Source: Lycium barbarum (taxonomy: Eukaryota; Streptophyta; Magnoliopsida; Solanales; Solanaceae). From it: a stretch of 64,000 nt of DNA. This document shows positions 33,653 through 46,457 of this stretch, piece after piece; the first letter of the stretch is position 1, and each line of letters opens with the position of its first letter. The notes under the pieces are model-generated. The model was not told where the DNA came from and did no database searches. It saw nothing but the letters and a program-made list of their open reading frames with translations. The position numbers and the translations under genes were made by a program. The stretch covers positions 22,022,336 to 22,086,335 of the forward strand of contig NC_083340.1 in the NCBI RefSeq assembly GCF_019175385.1, written 5' to 3'.

Positions 33653-36600
33653 TGTTGACACCCAATTTTGTCCCGCCTCTCCTCTGAAATACCTATTTAC
33701 GCTTCTAATATTTTTGGAAAATTAAAAAATATATATTTATATTTTTACTATAATTATTAGCCTCTTATCAATACCGGCGTTTCATTATTCTATTACAGTT
33801 ACTAGCCATCATTATCATCATCATCATCATCATTATTATTATTATTATTATTATTATTAGTATTAGTATTAGTATTATTATTATTATTATAATAATTATT
33901 ATTATTATTATAATTCACAATTTTTATCATTTCGGCATTTTACCAGCTTACGCACACGCATCGTATTTATCTTTGCATGATTAAATAATAGTGTTTATTT
34001 ACTGTGGATTTTCGAAATATTATTGCACGGCTATTACAACGCCATTTTTTATTATTTGAGCACTAATAATTGCATATTTTATATTGAGTAATATTTTAAC
34101 ACAAGTTATTTAAATAGGTCTTTTATTTAAACGTAGTAGCCCATTTTAATTCACCCCAGCCCATTCTTTTAAATTTTGCCCAGCCCATTATCCATTTAAC
34201 CCAATATCCAGCCCATACCCGTTTAAACATGACCCGGCCCATCCATTTCAAATAAGGGAAACCCTAAAAGAGTTTCCCTTTCATCTCCTTCACGCCGCAC
34301 ACCACCCCATCCCTTCTCTCTCTCTTTCCCTCTTCTCCTTCATCATCTTCCTCTCTCCCATGCCTCTGACACCCCATTCCTTCCTGTTCCCCCCACGCTT
34401 CTGCCACCCCCACGCTCCTCTGCCACACCCACTCCCTCTTGTCCCCCCGCTCCTCTCTCTCTCTCTTCCTCTCAAACGAAAACCCCAATCCACCCTATAA
34501 ATAATCCGATCTTGAATCGGTTAGAGAGAGGATTTTTAATTGGTGAAACCCCCCCCCCCCCCAAGAACCTGGAGATTGTTTTCGATGGATAAAATTCCCC
34601 AAGAACAAGTCATTCAGCGGCTGAAATCCCTCCTAAAATAGAAGCTTTAGTTGCCCGCAAAAATCTCCCGAAAATATGTATATCAGTTTGCAGTGATCAT
34701 ATATTTTGGGTTGTCGATTAAAATACACTAAATCATTTTCTGTTCTTGCCTTGAGTATTTGTTTGTACTCGCGCATGTATAATTTCGGGTTTCGTGGTGT
34801 TTCGAGGTAGATCGAAGGATCCGAAGCTCCATTTCGCTGCACCCGAAGAAGGTAATTCTCTATTCTTTTTTTTTATTTTTTTTATTCGCTGTTTGCTCTG
34901 TGCTATTTGGTTTTGTCATTCTGGGATTAAAACATGTTAGTTTAGTTAATGGTTATTTAGGGTGATAGATGAGTCGGTTTGCATGTTTTCTGTGTTAATC
35001 TGTTGTATGTTTAAGTATGTTTATGTATGATAATTTAGTTTAGTTTGATTAAACATGTGAACAACTTTTCTTTAGTCAATTGATTTCAGTCTGGTAGCTC
35101 AGTAGTTGTTATGTATTCATTCATGATTGTTGCCGCAGTTGGTTTATTTTCAGTTTAGTAGCATAGTAGCCTTATGCATGTTCTTATTTAGTTGGATTAG
35201 TTTCCAGGTTAGTAGTTAGCAAAATCTACCTATGCATGCCTTAATTTCAGCTATTTTTAGTTTCATTAGCCTGCTCGTGCCCGTGTGCGGTTCATGTGGG
35301 TATGTTGAATGTTCATGCCTCTGTATAAATGAACATTTGCGCATCGTAGCATTTCTGTTCTCCTTTAATCTGGTTGATCAGGTATCTGAAAACCGTGACA
35401 TCTTGTTGTAACATTGTATGATGTGTGAAAGAGTTTTGAATGAGTTTCATTTAAGGAATCAAATAACGCTGGAAATCTAGCTCAATGGACCCTTTCTAAA
35501 ATGACTGATTTTTAGTATTCTGAATGTCACGCATGTCTTTGTAGATCTTTTATTTCTGCCTAGGTTCATCAACAACTAGTATGCGTGCATACCCGTTTCC
35601 AGCCCTTTGTCTTCCCCCCTGATAAGAAATGTAACTATGATGGTTGAATATTTTGTTGGAAATCCTAAATGAATGGAGAATTTGATAATAGCTTGAGCAT
35701 GTTCCACTTAAGAATAAGAAATACCTTTGCCTCTTGGTAATTCACTTATATATGACTGAAACTGTCCATTTAAGAGTATGTATTTGTTTCTTAAGTTTTA
35801 CATCTGCTCATCTAGTCTTCTGCAAGTTGTGCAGTAGGTGGGAATTGGAAATGATCTCGGCCTTAATGTGTTGCTACTAAGTCTCTCCAGAGGCATGTCA
35901 AGTGTTATCAATGTCCTTTAGTTTAGTGTATCTGTTTTAATTCTCCATATGTCGGGTTACCTTATATGATCACCTCTAATTCAAAATTAAGCATACATGT
36001 TAATGGGTCTACTTCAACCATGTCAAAATATCTGGGAATTCCTTCTGATCATACTCGTAACTGTTCATTATGTTTGCTTGGTATATCTGTTCTGATGTGA
36101 AACATGCGAGGGGCCCCTGAATTTTGTTTCCTCTTTTCTTTGCATTTTCGAATCTGATCCATGCCTGCTTATGTCGCTGTGTGATGTTGTGCCAGATCGT
36201 TTGAACTTAATAGTTTTCAGTTATGGTTCCTTGTTGCCTATCCGACAAAATTCTATACATGCCAAATATGGTTAATATCAAACTCGTGTGTCTCTATACT
36301 TCGTTATTCTGCTTCCACTTCAAAATATATGTTCTGCAGTTTGCTCTAATTTGAAATTTGTTATATTATCATTAGGTTTAGTTGGATAGATGATCGCTGG
36401 GTTTAAAGTTAAAAACTCTATTTAGCTGAAAAGACTTAAACACACATGATTTCTTTCCTCAAGTCATCTATGTCCTTTTATAGTTTCATTACACTAAAAT
36501 TGCATATTGGTATTCTAGTATCTAAGTTCCTGCTTCAATTTACTTTGCTTCTCTGCAACTATTAGCGCCTAATCCTCACTATATTCAACTTTTAGCCTCT

Positions 36601-37848
36601 GAATTTTCCCAAAAGCTTTACTTTTGATGTTGACCACATACTAATCCATTTCCTTTTATTTTATGCATGACCTTCGCATACGAGTCCGAGGGACTCGTCT
36701 TCCGCATTCGATGTTGGGCCAAGACCCTACGGAACATCATTTCCCCCTTTCTATCCAGTTGTGTCCGCAGCAAAGGAAACAAAATATTGGGCTGTTAGCC
36801 CAGGCAAACAGCAACAGATTGCAACAACCCCCTTAAAAATGGGCTGAACTATCCCAGCAACATTATGGCTATCAGTCCGAAAATGGGCTGAGCCCATTTA
36901 AATTATCTCTTCCTCTATTCATTTTGTGCATTTAATTTGTATTATGCAACTAACTCTTTGTTTGTTTTGTTTTCTTAGTTCAGATAAATCTGAATGAATT
37001 AATAGATTTAGTTTTAGTAATGGGTAGTTTAGTTTAAGGAAGACTAACAATTAATTCCATAAGTTATACTATTCTTTTTCATGTTTTATTTTTATTTGGG
37101 ATAATTGATTTGCAAAATGACATGACTATATATTTTAAGTAAAGGGAATCATGTTTTTATAGATAACTCAAGTATAAACTCAAGTATATTTTATAGATAA
37201 CTCTTCAAGTTTGAATCAATCATGCATATCTTTAGCTAAGCATAATTAATAAGAAAACTCACTTCCTTTTGAATTCTATTTATAAGCCTAGATTTTCTAC
37301 ATTGCTGCATTCGTATAACATAATTTATTCAAAATTGCTAAATCTTTTCTCAAAAGCTATTATTTATGGACAAATTATCATATTTCCATCAAGTCTAATA
37401 GCATTTACTATACTTTCATTTAAAGCCTTAACAACTTTTATAAGTCTTATTTTACAGTAGCGTTTCAAGTCCTCTTTTGTACAAATTATTATATTTTCCG
37501 TAAATCTTGGCTAACATTATTTTTCTTTAAAATCTCAGCAATACTTGTAAGATAGTTTTTATATTTAGCCTCAATTGATTAACCTAAGCTTGGCCGGACA
37601 ACCGTAGTTAACGGATTTTAAAGGATGCCTAACCCCTTCCCTTTAGGATAATATAGAGCCCTTACCTGGAATCACATTGGTTAAGCAGACTATTAACGGA
37701 GGTTTAGTTTTAACTTTACCTTAGTTAATAAATTAGGTGTCCTAATTCACCGTTAAATTAATTAGGTGGCGACTCCTTAAAACAAAATAAATAGGAATCA
37801 CCAATATGTTGTACTTCTACTTTAACCCGGTTAAAATGGGGTATAACA
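33653..37848 (+). mobile_element. Solo LTR of a very large Ty3-type element, 4196 bp
   Basis: Starts TGTTGACACCCAATTTTG, ends GGGGTATAACA, and is flanked by a perfect 5 bp duplication ACAGA (33648-33652 and 37849-37853). It interrupts the reverse-oriented LTR at 25290-39629, which continues on both sides. Near 34500 there is a TATAAATA box after a CT-rich U3 block. The remaining 3.3 kb is R/U5-like without a long frame. LTRs above 4 kb with this start are typical of Ogre/Tat-type elements; that assignment is inferred. ATT triplet repeats lie at 33820-33910 and a C-run at 34549-34562. Confidence 0.9.
34496..34503 (+). promoter_or_regulatory. TATA box in the 4.2 kb solo LTR
   Basis: TATAAATA follows a ~200 bp CT-rich tract. 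Its position in the first fifth of the LTR fits the U3/R boundary. Confidence 0.6.
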
Positions 37849-38065
37849 ACAGAGATACAACTAGGTAATAATCACATCAAATAACACATGAAATATGGGA
37901 TGCATGCCTAGCATGAAATTAACCTCAATAATCACCGCAATCATATGTTCCACAGATTCATACTATGAAAAGCAATTCAATATTCAATATATCAGTAATA
38001 ACCTTCCTCTTCCATATGACAAGCGAGATAACAAGAGAGAGAGAGAGAGAGACAATTATTTCAAG

Positions 38066-38186
38066 CTATGTTGCTCGAACTCTTCAAAAATGTCGACGGG
38101 TGCGTGTCGGATACTCCAAAAGTAGTGCATTTTTGGAGTATCCAACATGGGTGCGCCAAAATATTTGGAGAGTCCGACCAACATAG
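38066..38186. mobile_element. Short foldback MITE, about 121 bp
   Basis: The ends are inverted repeats: CTATGTTGCTCGAACTCTTC on the left, and CTATGTTGGTCGGACTCTCC read inward from the right. A second internal palindrome lies around GTATCC/GGATAC. I recognise this as a sequence common in Solanaceae DNA. It lies inside the reverse-oriented solo LTR. No coding capacity. Confidence 0.8.
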
Positions 38187-39634
38187 ATATCAAGTACGTG
38201 AAATCACTATCATGGCGACAAGCCCACATAACAATATCACAATAATGGCGATAAGCCCACATAACAGCTGACAATACTAACCTAGATGGAATTCACCTCT
38301 ACACCATGTCCGAAGGCCTATCATGCTTTCCTCGTCAATCACTACTATCTACATACGTTTTGCTAACCGAAGTCTAGACATAAAGTAAGTCGTAACCTAC
38401 CTCAATGCCGAGCGGGTGACACGAATGATCAAACCAATGCCTTCCCATTGTGTAGAGCCTCTAAACGATCGAAGTCTATCAAACCAATGCCTTCCCATAT
38501 TGATATACTTATATTCGAAACCCAAAAATGACCTTAAAAAGTGACCTCGGGCCCATAAGGGCAAACTTGGAATTTTATTGAAAAATCAATTCAGCCATAA
38601 CCGAAGGGTCATATATCCAGAAAATTAGTCAATTCCATTCACAAATGGACTCTCATATTATAAATTCTCTTTTCTTAAGACTAGGGCTCAAAACCTTTAA
38701 TTACCCCAAAATCTTAACTTAGGATTAACATCTCACTTTTCACAACTCAAATACCATGAATTCGAAGGTCTTCATTTAATACAATACCATAATATTCAAT
38801 TACACACACCCAATGTATTAAAAATTAAAGTTGCAAACTAATAAACATAAAAGACAAAATCCGAAAATGGAAGTGAAATAATGAAACCAGAGGACTTCTA
38901 ACAAAAGAAGACGACTAAACATAAGACAACATTTTAGTATTTATGCCCAATTACTTCTTCATCATCACACTATCATTAGCCCTTAAATCATTTTATCATC
39001 ATTATGACATCCACTAACTTTCACTTAATTTTAATAACCAGAAACACATTCGTAAAGATTGGTCTAATTGAAATCAAATTGGATCCCACATGCACACCAT
39101 TATATATAACATAATATAATATACATGAACCAAACTCAAATAAACTACCTGGAGGTTACTGGAGAAATTCCCTTCGAAGCACAAGTGAAAACAACGCAGC
39201 ATCTGTAAACAAACTCTTTGCTTAAAACTTTGATTATTTAATTTAGCATTTCCAACCCTACCCACTTAAATTCATCCTTACATATGGGCCATGGAACATA
39301 GGATACTAAATGAATTGTGGATTTAGCCCATTAACTCATCACAATTGTTTCCCCCAATTTACTTATTCACTTAACCACTTTGTATACTTTAAAACATAGC
39401 CATTTTGTCAAATACTTCATTTACCAACTTGTGTCTTATGTGTGTGAAACTCATATTCCTATGAATAAACTATTCACACACATTAAATAAATATATTTCA
39501 AAAAGTACTCGCCAATTAAATTACTGTGCCGCCAATTCCCGCAAGTCAAGAATACTTTTTAAAACTACGAAAATGATATTTTAGCGAAAAAGAGTCCAAA
39601 AATGCTAAACGACTAAACGAGTCGTCACAATTAC

Positions 39635-40849
39635 CTATTTATTTAAATTATATTTAAACTTACTATTAAAAGTAATATCTCATAAAATTAAATCGAATCA
39701 AACTATATAGGAACATTTAATTACATTAGATCAGTTAAGGTATTATTTTAATAGTAATAATTATTTTAATAATAGAGGTACCGAGTAAAATAAATAATTC
39801 TTGAAGTACTTGTTCAGGATGAAGAAGTGAGCCTTAGTTTAGTTTTGTTTAAATCCAATTTAAATAGTCAATTATATTTTATTAGATATAATTTAACTAT
39901 TTATTTAAATTATATTTGACAATTACAAATATGACCATGTAAAATTGAATCAAATGGAACGATCAACACCTAAATACAGTAGATTGATAAAGATATTGTC
40001 CCGATCGAACATGTTCGAGTCAAATTATGATTCTCAGAGCACTTGATCAAGATGATCTTGAGCAAGACTAAGTGAAATTTTGTAATTTAAATTCGATATA
40101 ATTACTTATTAGAAGGTTACATCTAACCATTACTTATTCAAATTATATTTAAAATTTATTCAAGATGAAGCTTGAGTTTGTCTTAATAAAGTTAGTTGAT
40201 TTGTTTAAATTTGATATTAATAATTAATCAAACTTAATTATATATAGTTTAAATTATTTTTGAAACTTGCAATTAAGATCTCGTAAAATTGAATCAAACT
40301 GAATCGAAAGATGAACACCTCTAATTACAATAGCTCCATAAACGTATCGTTTGATAGAAGAGGTTCGAGTTATGAAGCATATAATATTTATTTCTCATCT
40401 AGGGTTATTTGATCATAAAATTTGTCTCTTTAATTTACTTTCTGCATTTATTTTGTGAATTTGTCTTCAATTTAGATATTGATTTGATGATATTTGATTT
40501 TATGATACCATGTAAGAACTTGTTTAGGCATTCAATTATACATATCAGAATGTTGAGATCTCTCTTAAAGAACATATGCATACATATTTCTATAACTATT
40601 CATATAACGGTAAAGATTTGTTTCAAATAATTTATTGGGATTATATTAAATTATTAGTATTTTCATAGTAACTTCAATTGTATGAAGAAATTATTTAACG
40701 GGGCCTAAAGATTACTATTGCTATAATAAATTTCAACTCGTGATAAGAAATAGTGATTAGCTACGAGTTTTATCACAACAATAAATTTATGGCTATATTA
40801 TTTCATCATGACAAATAATTGTAAGGACTTATGGGTTTCCTAGTAAATC
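39635..40849. other. AT-rich sequence with diverged long repeats
   Basis: Segments containing TTATTTAAATTATATTT and, further on, AAAATTGAATCAAA recur roughly every 250 bp (near 39645, 39900 and 40260), suggesting an old tandem array. No gene was supported. Confidence 0.45.
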
Positions 40850-41746
40850 ACCTTTAAGGATCATATGGGTTTCAGTTCAGAATTGAGGTATGACCGGTTT
40901 ACCGAGCTTTATAGGGGTTTGCTAGTAGATTTGATGATATTTTACTGGGGGCAGCTATTCGTACAGTTATAATGGTTTACGTCGGTACTTGGTAATGATT
41001 TGAGGAGGTACTATGGTTGTAAGAAGTCTTTAGATCGATTAGATGGTTCTCTACGGGCTTGGACTCGGCAAGATAATTAGTGGGTATGCTTCCAGTGTGG
41101 TGATTCGAAAATTTAAGAAGGCTTGGGCGATGAGTTTTGGCTAAAGTAGTTTTAACAATGAGTTATGGAATTAACAGACTTGGAATTAGCGAAATCGGGT
41201 TTGAGCAAGATCAGTATTGATGGAATAGCTTAGAGTTCTCAGAGGAAGCAAGGATTCTTTTCTGGCGAAGAGTAAGTCATGGTTTTGGGCTTGTGTCCTG
41301 TGTTTATGTGTCTATGAGAAATCATGGTGTGAAGAACGGCTTTAGAAGGTGCGAAAGAAGGTTAACGAAATCTGAATATCTTCCTGGTTCAGAGTGGGCT
41401 ATGGTTTGTGGCCATGTTTAAAAGGTTGTGTAGTTTGGGAAATATTTGTGGGACCCATCAATCGTGTTCATAGTTGTGTTTTATCGAATCAGAGAATTCA
41501 AGCGAAGGCAATTTTTATAATCAGGGATTAGTTATGAAAGAAATTTCAAGAATGGAAAATATGAAAATTGCGTCTTTGAGCAAAGCTAAAGGAAGTTTTG
41601 ACTGATAAGGTGAACGAGCAGTGATAGTGGCGTACTTCTTGCCGCGGAGGCTTCCGTGTGTTTATAATAAAGAGTCCTCAGTTACAATCACCTTTCGTAC
41701 TCTCTTTCTTCGTTCGAGGACGAATGATTGTTTAATTTGTATCTGA

Positions 41747-44700
41747 TGTAACGAATCATTTGGTCGTTATGACATTTTGACCCATTTACCCCTGTTCACT
41801 CTTTCCTGAGCCCTGTTAGAATGATTTTGAACTGCGGGGATGGGCGATGCGGTTCCCGAGGTCAACGGGCAAGTATTATCCTGATTTGAGGAAATTAGAG
41901 CTTTAAAGTGAAAAAGGTTTGAGCAATAGTTGACTTTTGGGTAAACAAACTTTTTTTTTTATAATTCTATCGATTCCGTGAGGTCCAGAGGGTCAATTAT
42001 GACTTGGTGTGGTATTAAGTTCGGTTCCCGAGACATTCGGGAGCGTTTTGTACTAATGGTTGGAAAGTTGGTTTCGACCGTTTGGGGGTTGACCCGGTCA
42101 AATAGACCTCCGTTGAGAATTTAGAGGCCACAATAAGTTTGTAGTGAGTTTTTACGTATGTTTACATGTCTGGTTTGTATCCAGAAGGCCACAGGTGGAT
42201 GTTGGGATTTGGGGTGAATTGGTGAAAACCTGAATTTTGCTGGTTTCTGGTGTCTCACCCCAACGAGACTTTTCACGCCCCAGCTGGGCTTGACCCGCAA
42301 GCACGGATTCCTATCACTTTAATGAGATCTGCCTCAGCGAATGGTTCTCCACCGAGGCTAGATCGCGGAAGCGGATCATCCTCCGCTGGAGCGAACATTG
42401 CGGAATCAGAAGTATTAAATGTCCTATTTCGAACCACTCTTTTCCCATTCCCAAAATTAATTCTCTAAGTGACTTAGGGGTGATTTGAAGAGTATTCAAA
42501 GTTGTTTCATCTTGGGTAAGTTTCCTTCACCTTGTTCATGTTTATTATTTACCTTCATATAGCTAGTATCTATGGTGGAATCTAGTGAGGCTAGTTGGAG
42601 AAGATGAGTTTTAACCTTAAGTTTGATATTTGATTCTTAGGCTATGAATATGAGTTTAATTGATGAATCTTGCTATTCTAATCATGAAATCTTGTGGATT
42701 AGTAGATAATAAGCTTGAATCTCTAATTTGGGTTAAAGAATTGATTATGGAAAACTAGGGGTTATGCCTAAATTATGGGTTTTTCTTTTGAATGGTGAAA
42801 TTGATCACTAATTGAGCCTAATTAGCAATTGCAAAGTAGAATTTAGCTTCTAGAACGTTAGATTACTATTTCCACTCTTGAAATTTTCGTTTTACCCTTG
42901 TGGGTCCGATTTCCCCCTTTTCTAAAGTTGATTTCAATTTGGACGAATGTATAGCACTATAGGTATCGTTAATCTCCATTTCTAACTTAGATTTTGATAA
43001 TGAATAGACTTGAGTGTTCGGAGGCTCTTCGGAAGGGCAAGGCTCACGTTTGACGGTTCGTGGCACCAGCTTGGCATCGAGGTAGGTTACGGCTTACCTT
43101 TTGGATAGATTCCAGTTAGCAAAGCATATGTAGAAGTAGATGTTGACGGGGAAAGCATGTTAGGCCTTCGGGTATGAAGTTGGGATGAAAACTCTTAGAT
43201 TTGTATTATTGTTGACTAAGTGGGCTTGTGCCTTATTATCTTACTTGGGCTTGTCGCCGAATGTGATATGTTGGGCGAGTCACCCTAACTGCTATGTTGC
43301 GATAGGTGTTGTATTCACCTCTCCCTTGTTATGTCACCTATCATCTAAAAAGGGAGGATAATGAGATTAATAGGGAGATTGTGATTTATACTTATGATAA
43401 GACTCGAATGAGATCCTGATTATGATTTACGGTTAATGAGGTCACCATGCACGACAGACATTCTCATTTCATATGATACATTGGTTTGAACTATGACTTG
43501 ATATTAATAATGATAAGTGAGAAAGTGAAACATCTGAGGCTTCTTATTCTGGTGTTTGCTACATGCATATTTCATAGGGCATCTTATGCATACATTATTT
43601 GATGTTACTTACGTGGTCCGGAGGAAAATTGTTCCGGACGTGGCATTGCATAGATTTGGAAATAAGCTTGTATTGGTAGTTGATGTATGGATTTTGTTAT
43701 GGTTATTCACTCCTATGATTATTATTGAATTCGACATTCATGCATGCATTTCATCTTGCATTTCTCATGGTCATGTGATGTGGTTCTAAAGGAAAACTTG
43801 ATGGAAAAAGAGTATGGAAACGTATGATAATAAAGTGGAAGATGAAAGTTACCTCTAGGCTGTGTGCAGAATGGCTAGTATTATAGAAGTCACATTTGGG
43901 CTGTGTGTAGAGTGGCTAATATTATGGAAGTCAACTCTGGGCTGTGTGCGAAGTGACTGGTGCATAGACTTTGCGGGTCCCCCATGGGTCATGAATATCG
44001 AGACGTGGAGGATTTTCGTCCCTAGCATGTGTGTACGGTATGAGATAGTTGATCAGTGTATTGCATTGCATTGCGCATGCGTTCATATTACATCCACTCA
44101 TATCATTGGTTCTGTTTATTGCATTCATATCATTGCTTGGTACATTTCCGCATTGATTTCATGTGTGATGATTCATTGGAGTTTATGTGTGCTTACTAAG
44201 TGTTTACTTAGAGACTTGATGGACTCAAGGATTAGAGACTTCTACCAAGGCTATGACTTGAGATTACTGGAATCTATTGCGGTTCCTAATACTGTGAGTT
44301 TTGCATGAATATTCTTAGTGACTGTACTTGATTACTTACATGTCTACTTGTTGATTTCTTTCTTCATATATGTGAACTAATTGTTGTTGGCCTATGATAC
44401 CTACCAGTACATAGTGTTTGTGCTGATACTATCTTGTTGTACTCCCTTTTGAGTACAGAGTTCGTCACAAGATCCACGTCAACACCTCGGGGGTGATTCC
44501 CGAGGCTTCTCGTTGTGTTTCCAGGGTAAGCCATGTTCCAGATCCGCGGCCTAGAAAACTTTTCTCTTATGATATCTGTCTTTGTATTTTGAGACAGTAT
44601 TTCCGACACTTATGTATTTTATCATTTCAGACTTATGTAGTTTTATCAGTGGCTCTTGTACTATGCCTTGACCAGTTCTTTAGGGTGTCGTTTGTATTTC

Positions 44701-45076
44701 CGCACTTGGTGTTTACCTATGATATTGAGACCGCTTTTTAGTATTTACCTATGATATTGAGACTTAACTCCGCCTGTGTGAGCTCGCTCACATTGCCGGT
44801 CCCAAGCCCGGATAAAGGAGGAGGGTTGCCGAGGGTCAATCGGAAACAGCCTCCCTACCCAGGTAGGGGTAAGGCTGCGTACATCTTACCCTCCCCAGAC
44901 CCCACTATTGTGGGATTACACTGGGTAGTGACCAAGACCAAGACCTATGATATTGAGACTTCTTTCATTACTTAATTTCTACATGTGATAACTAAAAACG
45001 GTTAAGTAAAGGGAGGGTTCGCCCACCAGGAGGGTTAGTGTGGATGCCCGCTAGACCCACGAGTTGGGTCGTGACA
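41747..45076 (+). repeat. 3' LTR, 3.3 kb
   Basis: Starts TGTAACGAATCATTTGGTCG and ends GAGTTGGGTCGTGACA. It contains the SINE at 44766-44942, so its native length is about 3.1 kb. Frames inside it (for example 42250-42468 and 43862-44308) show no domain and no conserved start, and are treated as chance. Confidence 0.85.
44747..44961 (+). mobile_element. TS/SolS-type SINE with 19 bp target duplication
   Basis: A perfect 19 bp repeat, ACCTATGATATTGAGACTT, at 44747-44765 and 44943-44961 flanks 177 bp (44766-44942). Inside, GGTCCCAAGCC is a Pol III B-box-like string near the head. The body holds CTGCGTACATCTTACCCTCC and CCCACTATTGTGGGATTACA, the conserved 3' domain of Solanaceae TS/SolS SINEs. 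The usual (TTG)n tail is replaced by GTGACCAAGACCAAG. The head is probably 5'-truncated. It inserted into the LTR. Confidence 0.78.
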
Positions 45077-45165
45077 CTATCCCTCAAAAGGTAGGGATAA
45101 GGTCTGCCTACATCCTACCCTCCCAGACCCCACTTGTGGGACTACACTGGGTATATTGTTGTTGT
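45077..45165 (+). mobile_element. SINE 3' fragment with TTG tail
   Basis: CTGCCTACATCCTACCCTCC, CCCACTTGTGGGACTACACT and a short TTG-rich tail (TATTGTTGTTGTCGTC) match the end of TS/SolS SINEs. It begins at the base after the LTR end, so its 5' part was lost or replaced. Confidence 0.75.
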
Positions 45166-45800
45166 CGTCGAGTGATTCTACTGATAATTTAACAATAACT
45201 TGTAGATATAATGATAACTGAACATTTAATTGTGCGATTCTATGAATAATCAAATGTTAACTTATTGACTATATAACAATTGAACATCAAATGAGTCTTT
45301 TATACGGATAGCTAAACCTTAACTTGAGGATGATTTGATTGCAATTAGACATCAATCGAGCGATTTTACTAATAATTTTAACAATAACCTATTCATCTAG
45401 TGATAATGTGAAAATTAATTGGGCGATTCTATAAACAACTCATTATTGTCTAAACAACCAACAAGTCGTTTAAACAATCACAAGTTGATTACACTAAACA
45501 ACTCCATGTTATTTAAACAACATGCGGTTGTTTACATTGACTTACATTTAATTCTTCATTACGTTATTAATAAACACACATTAATTAGGTGTTAATCTAC
45601 TAGTAAAATTCGATTGATGTTAATTATCATTAATTCAATAAATGTGATGTTAACTAGTCGTTGGATTGGTGTTCCCTATTAAAGGTATGTATTCTCTTTG
45701 TCTTCGTTCCTGGTGCGCGATGAAGTATTTTTCTCCAAAAGCTCAGAAAAAATCTCCAAAAAAATTTCAATGGCACCAAATGGAATGTGCCTGCATATAC
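45166..45800. other. AT-rich sequence with AAACAAC motifs
   Basis: No gene. From about 45430 the strings TTTAAACAAC / GTTGTTTA start to recur, leading into the tandem duplication. Confidence 0.5.
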
Positions 45801-46457
45801 AAAATATAATAAATTACTCATCCAAAGTCATCCCCAAACCAATTTATAATGTTGTCATTACACATGAACAAAGTATTTTGTGTAAACAATCAGAAGGTAT
45901 TCTGCAGGTTATTTGTGTAAACAACTACAAAAAGTTGTTTAAACAACATTGTGATTGTTTATAATATATGGAGCCTGTACGTGCAGGTTCTTTGTGTAAA
46001 CAAATATTTTATTAAAACAACTATAAGTTTGTTTAAACAACCTTAAAATTGTTTAAGCAATTGATAAGTTGTTTATACATGAAACTGATATATGTTGGTT
46101 CTTTGTGTAAATAAATTCTGCATATTCTAGAGTATAATATTGAAAAATATAATAAATTACTCATCCAAAGTCATCCCCAAACCAATTTATAATGTTGTCA
46201 TTACACATGAACAAAGTATTTTGTGTAAACAATCAGAAGGTATTCTGCAGGTTGTTTGTGTAAACAACTACAAAAAGTTGTTTAAACAACATTGTGATTG
46301 TTTATAATATATGGAGCCTGTACGTGCAGGTTCTTTGTGTAAACAAATATTTTATTAAAACAACTATAAGTTTGTTTAAACAACCTTAAAATTGTTTAAG
46401 CAATTGATAAGTTGTTTATACATGAAACTGATATATGTTGGTTCTTTGTGTAAATAA
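45801..46457. repeat. Tandem duplication, 343 bp period
   Basis: 45801-46113 and 46144-46457 are almost identical (one difference noted: GGTTATTTG against GGTTGTTTG). The copies begin at AAAATATAATAAATTACTC and end at GGTTCTTTGTGTAAATAA. Each is rich in the palindromic unit GTTGTTTAAACAAC and in TTTGTGTAAACAA. The near-identity implies a recent event. Confidence 0.95.

Larger units (their letters stand above)
25290..39629 (-). mobile_element. Solo LTR of a large Ty3-type element, split by two insertions
   Basis: Read on the minus strand it begins TGTGACGACTCGTTTAGTCG at 39629 and ends GGGTCGTGATA at 25290 (usual TGACA, one change). Flanks are ATTAT (25285-25289) and ATTAC (39630-39634), an almost perfect 5 bp duplication. 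Removing the two insertions (25323-32511 and 33653-37848) leaves about 2.9 kb, a normal length for this LTR type. It shares stretches with the LTR at 41747-45076 (for example the ATGGGG…CCCGCAAAGTC region near 33335). No internal region remains. Short frames at 33190-33660 and 37895-38275 fall in LTR sequence and are not genes. Confidence 0.85.
40850..45076 (+). mobile_element. 3' end of a Ty3-type element (Tekay-like)
   Basis: Non-coding 3' interior (40850-41746) followed by a complete LTR (41747-45076). The interior ends in CGAGGACGAATG and a decayed purine tract. The body, including protease, polymerase and integrase, is absent, so the element is truncated on the left. The LTR type is shared with the reverse-oriented solo LTR at 25290-39629. 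Confidence 0.75.

Noticed and set aside
33193..33658. Two overlapping plus-strand frames of 113 and 118 residues
   Set aside because: They lie in reverse-oriented LTR sequence with short tandem repeats (CTCGGAGTCTCTC); no domain.
34264..34493. Two Arg/Glu-rich minus-strand frames
   Set aside because: Translations of the CT-rich U3 tract of the 4.2 kb solo LTR.
43862..44308. 148-residue plus-strand frame
   Set aside because: Falls in the body of the 3.3 kb LTR and contains repeated WLxLW-type units from short direct repeats; no recognisable domain.
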